Shown: piece by piece, positions 1 through 7,754 of the stretch
Position numbering within the stretch: position 1 is the stretch's first letter
How the letters are laid out: every line of letters begins with the position of its first letter
DNA from: Verrucomicrobiales bacterium
GTDB lineage: Bacteria > Verrucomicrobiota > Verrucomicrobiia > Limisphaerales > UBA9464
Assembly (NCBI GenBank): GCA_003445095.1
Contig: DLVS01000789.1
Coordinates: 1-18,466 of the forward strand
Direction: 5' to 3'
DNA: 18,466 nucleotides
The notes under the pieces: model-generated
Database searches by the model: none
What the model saw: only the letters and a program-made list of their open reading frames with translations
Told to the model about the DNA's origin: nothing
Program-made: the position numbers and the translations under genes

Positions 1-15
1 AGGAACCATTCAAAC

Positions 16-158
16 GGTAGGGATGGCGCGCTGCGCCGTCCCCGGCCCGGGCGGAACTCCGGGCCGGCCTTTCGCAGCGACGCGTCAAATTCTTCCACCA
101 CGTCATCGCAAAAGGCCGCGCTGATGGCGCGGGGCCGCCGCCGCGCAGCAGCCCTACC
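16..158. repeat. REPIN/MITE-like non-coding element with two hairpins
   Basis: The stretch is bounded by an inverted pair, GGTAGGG at 16-22 and CCCTACC at 152-158, with further loose similarity outward (AAC/GTT). Inside lie two strong adjacent hairpins. The first has arms 20-29 and 33-42 (10 bp with one G-U pair, 3-nt loop). The second has arms 42-50 and 59-67 (9 bp, perfect, 8-nt loop). No plausible gene covers it; the ORFs here are low-quality arginine/proline-rich shadows. The layout resembles short mobile palindromic elements (REP/REPIN or MITE), but only one copy is visible, so dispersal in the genome is inferred. The left edge may lie outside the window. Confidence 0.45.
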
Positions 159-485
159 CGGTTCATGGTCCCGATTCGCGTCCGGATTTTGGAGGTCCAG
201 CTTACAAATGGACTGCGGAGATACGACTCCGCCTTGGATTCGCCTTTATTCGCTCACTCGGCCGAAATTCACTCCACGCCCCGAAACCAAGGCGCCGTCT
301 TGCTGGCGCAGTCAAAGGGTACCGCAGCGGACGTGGCCATCCGCGCTCCGACGCTCCCGCCAGATATTTTGTCTCAATTCGGACGGCCTTCATCCAAGTC
401 ACGTTCGCTCCAGCATCGCAATCTTGCGAACAGTCCGCGTTGAACAATTACAGCAACCTTGAATATGAGTTGGTCCCCTTCCGCG
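159..485. other. Non-coding stretch upstream of the glycoside hydrolase
   Basis: About 330 bases without a credible gene. Short overlapping ORFs exist in several frames, but none has a protein-like composition or a recognisable domain. It should contain the promoter of the hydrolase at 486; I do not see a convincing -35/-10 pair or Shine-Dalgarno site. Confidence 0.4.
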
Positions 486-1910
486 ATGAAGTCTCTCCAT
501 TTATGCCTCTTGCTTGGGCTTGGCCTGGGCGGAGGTGGCTCGCTCTGGGCCGCTCCCGCTCCCGCGAAACTCAAGGTTAGCGACAACAAACGCTTCCTCG
601 TCACGGGTGACGGGCAACCGTTCTTCTGGTTGGGCGACACGGCTTGGGAGCTGTTCCATCGGCTGAATCGAGAAGAAGCGGATCAATACCTGAAGGATCG
701 CGCCCAGAAAGGATTCAACGTGGTTCAGGCCGTCGCCATCGCCGAACTCGATGGCCACTCGGTGCCCAACGCTTACGGCCACCTGCCGTTGGTGGACCTC
801 GATCCAACTCAGCCATCCGTTCAAGACGGCCCGAACAACGACTACTGGGATCACGTGGATTTCATCGTGAACCGGGCCAATGAGCTGGGAATCACGGTGG
901 CATTCCTCCCGACATGGGGTCGCTTTTGGCACGATCGAACAAACGAACGGACGCCGTTGTTCACCGCCACCAACGCGGAGACGTATGGCGAGTGGTTGGG
1001 CCGCCGTTACCGCGACAAAGCCATCGTCTGGGTTCTGGGCGGTGATCGACCGGTCGAGAACGACGAACAAAAGGAGATCATTCGAGCGATGGCTCGCGGA
1101 CTCCGCAAAAGTGATGGCGGGTCGCATCTCATGACGTTCCATCCGCCGGGCGGACAGGGCTCATCGAAATGGTTTCAGGACGACGACTGGCTGGACTTTA
1201 ATATGAGACAGAACGGCCACGTTCCCGATTTCACCGATCGGTATTCGCAAACCCGCGCCGACTATGATCGCACTCCGGTGAAGCCGGTCCTGGATGGCGA
1301 ACCGATTTACGAAGATCACCCGGTGTCCTTCAATGCGAAAACACTCGGGCACTCGATTTCGTCGGATGTCCGACGGCCGCTGTACTGGGATTTGTTCAAC
1401 GGCGCGTTTGGTCACACGTATGGGCATCATTCCGTTTGGCAGATGTGGGCGCCCGGACGCGCACCGATCAACGACCCCTTGATGCCGTGGTCGGAGGCGA
1501 TTCAGCAGCCGGGCGCCGGTGAAATGCAGTATGCGCGCTGGTTGCTCGAATCACGGCCGTTCCTCACGCGCGTACCTGACCCGGATATCGTGGTGACGGA
1601 TCGCGTGGCGACGTCGGTGCCTGGCGCGGGGCGCTATTACTTCGCCGGGACACGGGACACCGACGGCACTTATGCCATGGTGTACGCGCCGGTGGGACGC
1701 AAATTCAAAGTGCGGATGGACAAGATTTCGGGGCCAAAGGTGAAAGCTTGGTGGTTCAATCCGCGCACGGGCGAGGCCACAGCTGTCGGGGAATTTCCAA
1801 ACTCAGGAGAACGTGAATTCAATCCGCCGAATCCTGGAGAAATGCTCGATTGGGTATTGGTGCTCGATGACGCGGGCAAGAACTACGCCCCACCCGGCAC
1901 GCGGCGTTAA
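486..1910 (+). CDS. Secreted apiosidase-like glycoside hydrolase (DUF4038/GH140-like)
   Basis: A 474-aa protein matching the DUF4038 family (apiosidase-like TIM barrel, GH140-related) followed by a C-terminal beta domain of the 'putative collagen-binding' type often paired with it. The N-terminus is a signal peptide: MKSLHLC, a Leu/Gly-rich core and an AAPAPA cleavage zone, so it acts in the periplasm or outside the cell. Family-like phrases include [15 protein letters not shown] and KGFNVVQ near the start. The likely acid/base Asp is in WVLGGD (residue ~187) and the likely nucleophile Glu in LDGEPIYE (~272). GH140 enzymes release apiose from rhamnogalacturonan II, but the substrate here is not provable. 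The ATG at 486 is preferred over in-frame ATGs at 459 and 465 because it puts the charged signal-peptide start at the N-terminus; no Shine-Dalgarno decides it. It converges on the minus-strand operon, with stops 35 nt apart. Confidence 0.85.
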   Translation: MKSLHLCLLLGLGLGGGGSLWAAPAPAKLKVSDNKRFLVTGDGQPFFWLGDTAWELFHRLNREEADQYLKDRAQKGFNVVQAVAIAELDGHSVPNAYGHLPLVDLDPTQPSVQDGPNNDYWDHVDFIVNRANELGITVAFLPTWGRFWHDRTNERTPLFTATNAETYGEWLGRRYRDKAIVWVLGGDRPVENDEQKEIIRAMARGLRKSDGGSHLMTFHPPGGQGSSKWFQDDDWLDFNMRQNGHVPDFTDRYSQTRADYDRTPVKPVLDGEPIYEDHPVSFNAKTLGHSISSDVRRPLYWDLFNGAFGHTYGHHSVWQMWAPGRAPINDPLMPWSEAIQQPGAGEMQYARWLLESRPFLTRVPDPDIVVTDRVATSVPGAGRYYFAGTRDTDGTYAMVYAPVGRKFKVRMDKISGPKVKAWWFNPRTGEATAVGEFPNSGEREFNPPNPGEMLDWVLVLDDAGKNYAPPGTRR

Positions 1911-1945
1911 ACCAGGCGAGCTTTTCCATCCTCAATAATCATCGG

Positions 1946-2797
1946 TCACTGTCTCGTCTGCGTTTCGAGGAGCCTCTGGATCGTTCGTAAGTGTTCATTG
2001 ACGGCAGCAAGGGTCCTCAACCGAGCCGCCTCCCGCGCCGCCTCGATTTCGGCGAGCAACTGCCCACGAAGCTCGGTCGCTGGGAGTTGGTGTGCTCGCC
2101 GCTGCCAGTCCGCAAAAACGGTCTGAACAGTTTCAACATTACCGGGCAAGGCCATCGCCTTTTCCACGGAGGTCGCGAAATCAACCATCTCAGCAATGTT
2201 CGCGGTTTTCGGTGGCTGAGCCCGGTAGTAGGACCAAGCGGCCGCGACCAGCACCAACACACCAAACCCCACGGCCAGCCACAGTTTCTGTTTGGGGCGC
2301 GTTGGAAACGGAGCGGGCGGGTCCGCGGCCGAAACAGATTCATCAATTCTTGCGGACTCGCGATTCACAGACCCCTGTTCGCTGATCGCCATCTCCGGTC
2401 GGTGCTGGCGGAAATACCACTCCAAGACCGGCAACAACGCCCCGAGCGAAAGCGCCACATCATTCTTGCCGCGGGGCGTTGTCATATGAGCGCCATCGTT
2501 TCCGAGTTCTCGAACCAGGTTCGCCTTGGATCTCAGGTCCTCCGGGAAACTTCCCTCCTTAAGCAACCTGATTTGGAGTTGTTCCAGAGTGTCCCCGGAA
2601 CCCGGGCGTTTGCCGAAGCGGCGAAAATGAACGTCATATAATACCTCTTGAAGAACCTTTCGCAGGGCAACACACCGGGCCGTCGGCGAATCGTGCTCCG
2701 CCTCGGCCACTACCCGGCGCAACTCGTCAACTTGGCGAGTCAAGGAAGCCAACTGCCGATACAGCGCCTCTAGGTTGTGCTCCAATGTCTGGCCCAT
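1946..2797 (-). CDS. Membrane-anchored DUF4145 (HEPN-like) protein
   Basis: 283 aa, last gene of the four-gene operon. Residues 1-35 are a short heptad-rich helix. Residues ~40-130 look like a DUF4145 domain, a HEPN-like helical fold: ARCVALRKVLQEVL, then LVRELGNDGAH (R96, G99-N100, H104), then a helix ending in LEWYF. One transmembrane helix follows at ~171-192, then a helical, probable coiled-coil tail at ~198-283. The positive residues before the membrane helix (RPKQK) suggest the DUF4145 domain is cytoplasmic and the tail periplasmic. DUF4145 domains occur in restriction, kinase and conflict-related proteins; whether this one has RNase activity is unknown, and the R-to-H spacing is longer than the classical HEPN Rx4-6H motif. 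The ATG at 2797 is chosen because a longer ORF to 2908 would overlap the upstream gene and adds an unrelated Arg/Ser-rich stretch. It starts 31 nt after the preceding stop. Confidence 0.72.
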   Translation of the reverse strand: MGQTLEHNLEALYRQLASLTRQVDELRRVVAEAEHDSPTARCVALRKVLQEVLYDVHFRRFGKRPGSGDTLEQLQIRLLKEGSFPEDLRSKANLVRELGNDGAHMTTPRGKNDVALSLGALLPVLEWYFRQHRPEMAISEQGSVNRESARIDESVSAADPPAPFPTRPKQKLWLAVGFGVLVLVAAAWSYYRAQPPKTANIAEMVDFATSVEKAMALPGNVETVQTVFADWQRRAHQLPATELRGQLLAEIEAAREAARLRTLAAVNEHLRTIQRLLETQTRQ

Positions 2798-2828
2798 GGT
2801 GATAGGCTCGGGTGAAGACAGGCGGACA

Positions 2829-4586
2829 TTACCCGGGCTTCGTGTTGGATTTCTTCCGCTTGAGGGCCATGGCGCCGACCGCGAGGATCGCCACCGTCGC
2901 CCCACCACCCAGCAGCATCCTCATTTGGCGCCGCTTGTCTTGGTCTTGTTGAGCAGAATCAATCGTGGCCACGGCGCTATCGCACTTGTTCGTCAAACCC
3001 TCCATCTCCGCTTGGAGCACCGGATCCTTATCGACGAGCAAGCGGAGAGTTTGGAGTCGCTTAAGAGCCCCGACGAGCGAACTGCGCGCGTCGACAAGAT
3101 TTTCGCGGCCAATCGTTCTTATTTCTTCTTTGGTAAACCACCGCCCCTTCTTGATAGTCCGAGTCGTCTCCTGCCCCAAGTAGCCCAACGCCTGATCGAT
3201 CTCGTCTCTCACCTTGCTTAATTCCGCCTCCGCCATATCTCCGATGACCTTTTTGACGGTCGATCTGAGGAATGCTTTCTCGACCGGGTCGGCTGTCTTT
3301 TCGATCAGCAAGCGAAAGCATTCGCGGCCCTGTTCAATGTCTCCCCGCAGCGTTGTGGTGCAGCGCTCAATTTGCTCTTCGTATCTGTCTTTTAGGAACT
3401 GATCGCGGGCCACCGCAATTTCTTGCTCCAGAATCTGGATTTCATTTTTCGGGGCATCCGGATACCTCATGCCATAGCTCGTAAGCATCGCGAGAGCACG
3501 AGTCGGTTCTCTCTTCATCATCTGTCGGATGGCCTGAAGATTCTTCTCTGCTTCTTCACGACCACGCCGGACGTGACCTTCAGGGATCGTCAGCAGTTGG
3601 ACAGCCGCTTCCCGTTCAGGGCTCTTCAGCTCTACCTCTAATGCCTCGCGGATCTCCGCCAGCGCTTTGTTTGAGTCCAGGTAGCGCTCCTCCGTCAGCA
3701 ATTCTTCCAATTGTTTTTTCTGATACTTCTCCAAAACCCACACCTTCGCACTGCCGGCCGCCGCACCTCGCCGTTGGGCTTCATTGGCGCGAGAAAGAAA
3801 ATTGGCGTCGTCTTCCACCGATTTCGAATACGTTCGTGAAAGTGCAATTACCCCTCGATCGTAGGGCGCCTTTTCCAACACCGTGAGAAACTCGTCCGTC
3901 CGTCGACGGAAAGCAGCTCTCGAATCGGACGCCTGGGCTCGGGCCTGTTGAAGCTTCTGTGATGCCTCGGGCCGTGCAGCTTCGAGCTCCCCTTTGACTT
4001 TTATCGGGTCCTCGAACACGAGGTCGGAAAAAATCGCCGGATCGACCTCAAGTAACGGCTGGTTCGTGGAAGCGTTATCGTTCGAACCCGTTTTCTTGCC
4101 GCTAACGGCGTTTCCAAGAGCGCCCGTGATTCCCTTTCCAATATTCTTAAAGAAGCCCTTGGGTTTATTCTTCTCGTCGTTGGCCTTTTGAACGGCCTCG
4201 TCGGCCTTTGCGATCAACCCATCGAGCTTGGCCAGCCGATCCCTTGGAGCCGCGATGATTGCCTCTTCATCGGCCTTTTGCCTCAAAGCGTCCAACGTCA
4301 GTTGCCCAAAAGGATCTTGATACGCCTCTTTCGGTTCCTTGATCGCCAGGAATGTGCTCGCCGCGGCGCGAATAGCGTCCGGATCGCCGCTCTCCGTTGC
4401 GGTCATTAACGTCTCCCACGCCTGCTGAACGGCCGCAGATGGACGGCCGACGCTGGAGGGCTGCAGCAATTCGGTGAGCGTGACTTTCTTGCGCGGCGTT
4501 GACTCAGAATCTTGCGCAAAAGATCCAAACTCGATGGGTTGGGCAACCACGAGGACGATGGCTGGCCACCAGTTTAGTCGGCACAT
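2829..4586 (-). CDS. Exported helical protein with C-terminal membrane anchor, unknown function
   Basis: 585 aa; I do not recognise the family. The N-terminus (MCRLNWWPAIVLVVA, cleavage near SFA/QD) is a good signal peptide. The last ~30 residues are a Gly/Ala/Leu transmembrane helix followed by KRKKSNTK, which would place the very C-terminus in the cytoplasm and the bulk in the periplasm. Between them the protein is mostly charged helix (many Glu/Lys/Arg), probably coiled coils or helical repeats. An exception is residues ~143-166, a Gly-rich amphipathic stretch (GFFKNIGKGITGALGNAV) followed by an Asn/Ser linker. The ATG at 4586 is preferred over one at 4646: the longer form would overlap the upstream gene and hide the signal peptide. 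It begins 35 nt after the 103-aa gene, in an AT-rich gap. Its place between two other membrane-protein genes suggests a periplasmic part of the same complex. Confidence 0.7.
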   Translation of the reverse strand: MCRLNWWPAIVLVVAQPIEFGSFAQDSESTPRKKVTLTELLQPSSVGRPSAAVQQAWETLMTATESGDPDAIRAAASTFLAIKEPKEAYQDPFGQLTLDALRQKADEEAIIAAPRDRLAKLDGLIAKADEAVQKANDEKNKPKGFFKNIGKGITGALGNAVSGKKTGSNDNASTNQPLLEVDPAIFSDLVFEDPIKVKGELEAARPEASQKLQQARAQASDSRAAFRRRTDEFLTVLEKAPYDRGVIALSRTYSKSVEDDANFLSRANEAQRRGAAAGSAKVWVLEKYQKKQLEELLTEERYLDSNKALAEIREALEVELKSPEREAAVQLLTIPEGHVRRGREEAEKNLQAIRQMMKREPTRALAMLTSYGMRYPDAPKNEIQILEQEIAVARDQFLKDRYEEQIERCTTTLRGDIEQGRECFRLLIEKTADPVEKAFLRSTVKKVIGDMAEAELSKVRDEIDQALGYLGQETTRTIKKGRWFTKEEIRTIGRENLVDARSSLVGALKRLQTLRLLVDKDPVLQAEMEGLTNKCDSAVATIDSAQQDQDKRRQMRMLLGGGATVAILAVGAMALKRKKSNTKPG

Positions 4587-4621
4587 AGGGATCAACTTTG
4601 GGTTTAATATTCTTAAAAAGA

Positions 4622-4933
4622 CTATTCCTCGACCGGTGCCAGGCAAGCGCGAAGAATGAAGCCCAACGGACCCACGGACGCATCGCCTACAAGAGTTTCG
4701 CGCCCTGCGCCCAGCCGGCCAAAGTTGAGCAGCGCGCCCTTGTTCACTGGCGGGCTGGCCAAGTCGTTCGCCAGGTCTTCTCGTCCCTGCTGGTAAAGCA
4801 GGTGATGGAGAATCTCGATCACGGCACTGGAAGAATCGCCAGCGGTTCGAAAGTCTTGCCGCTCCATTTCAGCCGCGGATCGGTTTACCCACGATCGGGC
4901 TGTGGCGATAAGGTCATCTACGTCGGGGTCCAT
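4622..4933 (-). CDS. Small soluble operon protein, unknown function
   Basis: 103 aa; not recognised. The first ~60 residues read as amphipathic helices (DLIATARSWVNRSAAEME, then SSAVIEILHHLLYQQGRED). The rest is Gly/Leu-rich without a known motif. There is no signal peptide or membrane segment, so it is probably cytoplasmic. Its ATG lies only 2 nt after the stop codon of the 633-aa gene (TAG-GT-ATG), a spacing typical of translational coupling, which is the main argument that it is real and made together with that membrane protein. The opposite-strand ORF across this region has poor protein character. Confidence 0.6.
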   Translation of the reverse strand: MDPDVDDLIATARSWVNRSAAEMERQDFRTAGDSSSAVIEILHHLLYQQGREDLANDLASPPVNKGALLNFGRLGAGRETLVGDASVGPLGFILRACLAPVEE

Positions 4934-4935
4934 AC

Positions 4936-6837
4936 CTATGGGTGTTGCGAATTGGATTCAGCCGCGGCGGGAGGGCTGGTCGCAGCAACGTCGCGTTTAC
5001 CATGGCGGGCCCACACCCAACCGCTGATTAGGTACAACGCCAGCAGCAGCACGATCGGAATGAGGACCAGAAGAACGGTTCTTCCTCTGGGAAGATGGGG
5101 TTGGCCAGAAAGAAGGCGCCACGCGGCTAATGCCGCCGCGACCGTGCTGCCCACCAAAATTGACCAGCCGACGTAGTCGTTGTTGAATCCGAACGCATGA
5201 CCAAGATGGGCGATCAGTTCTACGGCATAGACGGCCACAAGGAAGATTTCGACGTATTCGATCTTGGTCTGGATCTTTTGGATGGTTTCCACATTCGCCT
5301 TCACTTCCTTCGAGATGTCCACCAGCGATCGAGAACTTTGCTCCTGCTCCGCCGTCAATCTCCGGATCTCGCCAAGCAAAGTGGATTGACCAAGGGCAAT
5401 TTCGGTCTGACCTCGCGATTCTAGGACGGAGTCCAAGTTTTCAACCGCATGGTGCACGCGGTCAAAGAGGGGTTCGATCTGCAGGCCCTGCTGAGCCAAG
5501 CGGTAATAGCGATTATGGACCGCGCGCACGCTCACTTCGTGCTGATATGCTTTGGCCTGGAACTCAAGGAGGCGAACGCGCAGTTCGCGAATCCCTTGAG
5601 CTTGAGGCGTGCTGGAGCTGCTCATGGAAGCCTGCGCGACCGCGGCCACGTCGTTCACCGACCGGAGAAAATGCAAGCGCTGAAGCTGAGCCAGCAGCCA
5701 GAGAATGAAGTACCGATGGAGAACGGTGGGCCCCCTTAGTCCATCGTAGCGCTGTGGGTGACCACGCCCGTCCGTTGGCCATTGGTCGCAGATCAGGTGC
5801 GCCGCCGCCAAACTTCCGGCCGCCGCCCAGTGGCGGGAGTTGAGGAGTTCATTGGGCACGCTGATCTCTCGAGGCAGGCTGCCGGCGTGATCTTCTTCCT
5901 CCGCTTGGGCCATTCCCGAGAGAAAATGGGCCAAGGGCGCCCGAGTTTCTGAGGTCTCCCAGCTCGTCTGATGCCCGAAGGTGACGACGGAGTAGAGGGA
6001 GAACTGCCCCTGAGCATCGCGGAGTTGAGCCTCCGACTCGAGGGGCGATAGCAAAACGTCTTTCCATTCCTCGAGGGTGAAGAGCCCTCCGGGTCGGCCC
6101 AGACGCTGTTCGAGGGGCAGGTCCGCCCGCGGCGGCTCACCGGCCTTGGCCACCGCGTCCTCTAGCTGGCTCCCGACTAACCGGCCGGAGAGCCGAGGAT
6201 GGGGGATGGCGAAGATCGGACATTCCTTATGACGTCGTTGAGCCAACCGGTAGTTCAGCTCTTGGACCCGATCTAAGGACAAGGGATTTCGGGCGTTGGC
6301 TTCGATTCCAATCTGAACCGAGAGGACGCCGATACCCGAGCTTAACAAGAAAAGTTCAACCGCCGCCTCGGGGAGCAAACGAGCGCTCGGAGGACCCGAA
6401 GGTGGTCCAACGACGCGGCCATCCTTTCCTTCGGATAACCAGACATCCAACCCATTCCTGAAGACTGTGGTTACGAGCGGACGTGATAGGCGGATATAGA
6501 CGGTTCCATCAGATTTCCCGCCGAACAGAAAGCGGCGGACGGCCGGGAGCAATTCCTCATAATAGAGTTCCGGCACCACAGGGGCTCCCGCGACTGCCGG
6601 GTTGCGCAGCCCTGGTGCTTCCCACATGGCGACGCCGTCCATTTGGGCCGAGAGCAACGCGGCCGTTATTCCGGCGAAAGCGCTCGCCGGCGATCCCTGA
6701 ACTTTTGAATCGAATTCGAAGGGATGAATAACGCGGAAATCGGCCGAGCGAAGAAACGGGGTAGGGCTTGGGGAGCCTGCGTCGGGGTCATTCATAAAGC
6801 CGAGCATAAGGAGCGGCGGCTTTCTGTCATTAACCAA
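4936..6837 (-). CDS. Three-helix membrane protein with degenerate CorA-like C-terminus
   Basis: 633 aa, first gene of the operon. Residues ~7-220 look like a cytoplasmic alpha/beta domain with hydrophobic strands (PLLMLGFMND; LFLLSSGIGVLSVQI at 162-176). Residues ~300-420 are mixed helical, and ~425-527 form a long charged helix. Then come TM1 (~528-548), a short loop with GFNND (G550-F551-N552), TM2 (~555-576) and TM3 (~587-610), ending in a polar tail. A long helix leading into TM1 with a G-x-N loop before TM2 is the plan of CorA-type Mg2+ channels, whose signature is GMN; here it reads GFN and a third helix is added. It may therefore be a CorA-fold relative used as a sensor or channel rather than a standard transporter. 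The 6837 start is TTG; an in-frame ATG at 6807 is possible but would cut into the first predicted strand. No clear Shine-Dalgarno supports either. Confidence 0.68.
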   Translation of the reverse strand: MVNDRKPPLLMLGFMNDPDAGSPSPTPFLRSADFRVIHPFEFDSKVQGSPASAFAGITAALLSAQMDGVAMWEAPGLRNPAVAGAPVVPELYYEELLPAVRRFLFGGKSDGTVYIRLSRPLVTTVFRNGLDVWLSEGKDGRVVGPPSGPPSARLLPEAAVELFLLSSGIGVLSVQIGIEANARNPLSLDRVQELNYRLAQRRHKECPIFAIPHPRLSGRLVGSQLEDAVAKAGEPPRADLPLEQRLGRPGGLFTLEEWKDVLLSPLESEAQLRDAQGQFSLYSVVTFGHQTSWETSETRAPLAHFLSGMAQAEEEDHAGSLPREISVPNELLNSRHWAAAGSLAAAHLICDQWPTDGRGHPQRYDGLRGPTVLHRYFILWLLAQLQRLHFLRSVNDVAAVAQASMSSSSTPQAQGIRELRVRLLEFQAKAYQHEVSVRAVHNRYYRLAQQGLQIEPLFDRVHHAVENLDSVLESRGQTEIALGQSTLLGEIRRLTAEQEQSSRSLVDISKEVKANVETIQKIQTKIEYVEIFLVAVYAVELIAHLGHAFGFNNDYVGWSILVGSTVAAALAAWRLLSGQPHLPRGRTVLLVLIPIVLLLALYLISGWVWARHGKRDVAATSPPAAAESNSQHP

Positions 6838-6864
6838 CCGACGACCGTGAAACCGGCAAACTTA

Positions 6865-6880
6865 AGACTAAAGTTTGTCT
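6865..6880. promoter_or_regulatory. Imperfect dyad in the divergent intergenic region
   Basis: The 136-bp gap between the minus-strand operon and the exonuclease gene must hold both promoters. AGACTAAAGTTTGTCT is an imperfect palindrome (AGAC/GTCT arms, 12 of 16 positions symmetric) in its AT-richest part and could be an operator. No -35/-10 pair with good spacing could be fixed for either direction, so this is a weak call. Confidence 0.2.
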
Positions 6881-6973
6881 CACTGACCTCGGGACTTGAC
6901 TGCATAGAATTCAGTGCTGGCAGAGACAACGACAACTCTGGAATCAATCCGCCGCTTCGCTCACCCTCGCCGC

Positions 6974-7729
6974 GTGAAGCTCGTCTCTTGGAACGTCAAT
7001 GGGCTGCGTGCCGTCCTCCGCAAAAACTTCCTGGAATTTCTCGACCAAGAGCAGCCGGACGTTCTCTGCCTTCAGGAAACCAAATGTACGCCCGATGAAG
7101 TAGAACAACTGTGGCCGGCCCACTACACGACGTTCTGGAATTGCGCCGCGAAGAAGAAGGGCTACTCGGGTACCGCGATTTTTACTCGGCATCGTCCGCT
7201 CAAAGTCAGCTCGGGAATCAGGCGGGAGGAGCACGATCAGGAAGGGCGCGTGCTGACCGCGGAGTTCCCCGAGTTCTACCTGGTCAACGTTTATGTCCCG
7301 AACTCCCAGCGTGAGCTAACCCGCCTGGCCTATCGCCAACAGTGGGATGTGGATTTCCGCAGTTATCTCAAGCGACTGGAGAAAAAGAAACCGGTGATCT
7401 TCTGCGGCGACTTGAACGTCGCTCACACGGAGTTGGACCTGGCCAACCCGAAGTCGAACGTAAAGAACCACGGATTCACCCCGGAGGAACGCGCTGGCTT
7501 TTCGGCCCTGGTGAAAGCCGGATTTGTGGACACGTTCCGCGAGTTCGAAAAAGCCGGCGGGCACTACACTTGGTGGAGTCCCATGGCAGGAGCGCGCTCG
7601 CGCAACGTGGGTTGGCGCATCGACTATTTTCTCATTAGCGCGGCTTTGCGCCCGCGTTTGAAGTCCGCCTTCATTCGATCAGCAATCCCCGGATCAGACC
7701 ACTGTCCGGTTGGGATCGAGTTGAGTTGA
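6974..7729 (+). CDS. xth: Exodeoxyribonuclease III
   Basis: 251 aa, the usual size for ExoA/Xth-type AP endonucleases. These cut DNA at abasic sites and have 3'-5' exonuclease and 3'-phosphatase activity in base-excision repair. The EEP-fold signatures are all present: WNVNG (N7), LQETK (metal-binding E35), VYVPN (Y107), GDLNVAH (D146, N148), RIDYF (D217) and the terminal SDHCPV (D242-H243). The GTG at 6974 gives the standard opening VKLVSWNVNG; a longer form from a GTG at 6914 adds 20 residues unlike the family. It opens a five-gene same-strand run, followed 25 nt later by the UbiA-like gene. Confidence 0.93.
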   Translation: MKLVSWNVNGLRAVLRKNFLEFLDQEQPDVLCLQETKCTPDEVEQLWPAHYTTFWNCAAKKKGYSGTAIFTRHRPLKVSSGIRREEHDQEGRVLTAEFPEFYLVNVYVPNSQRELTRLAYRQQWDVDFRSYLKRLEKKKPVIFCGDLNVAHTELDLANPKSNVKNHGFTPEERAGFSALVKAGFVDTFREFEKAGGHYTWWSPMAGARSRNVGWRIDYFLISAALRPRLKSAFIRSAIPGSDHCPVGIELS

Positions 7730-7754
7730 ACTCAGGTTAACCTCGGTTCCTTCG

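Noticed and set aside
501..1142. Long minus-strand ORF (213 aa) inside the glycoside hydrolase
   Set aside because: It lies wholly antisense to a gene with clear family motifs and shows no domain of its own; it is a GC-bias shadow.
4598..5176. Plus-strand ORF (192 aa) across the junction of the 103-aa and 633-aa genes
   Set aside because: Low-complexity composition and antisense to two coupled genes with protein-like sequence.
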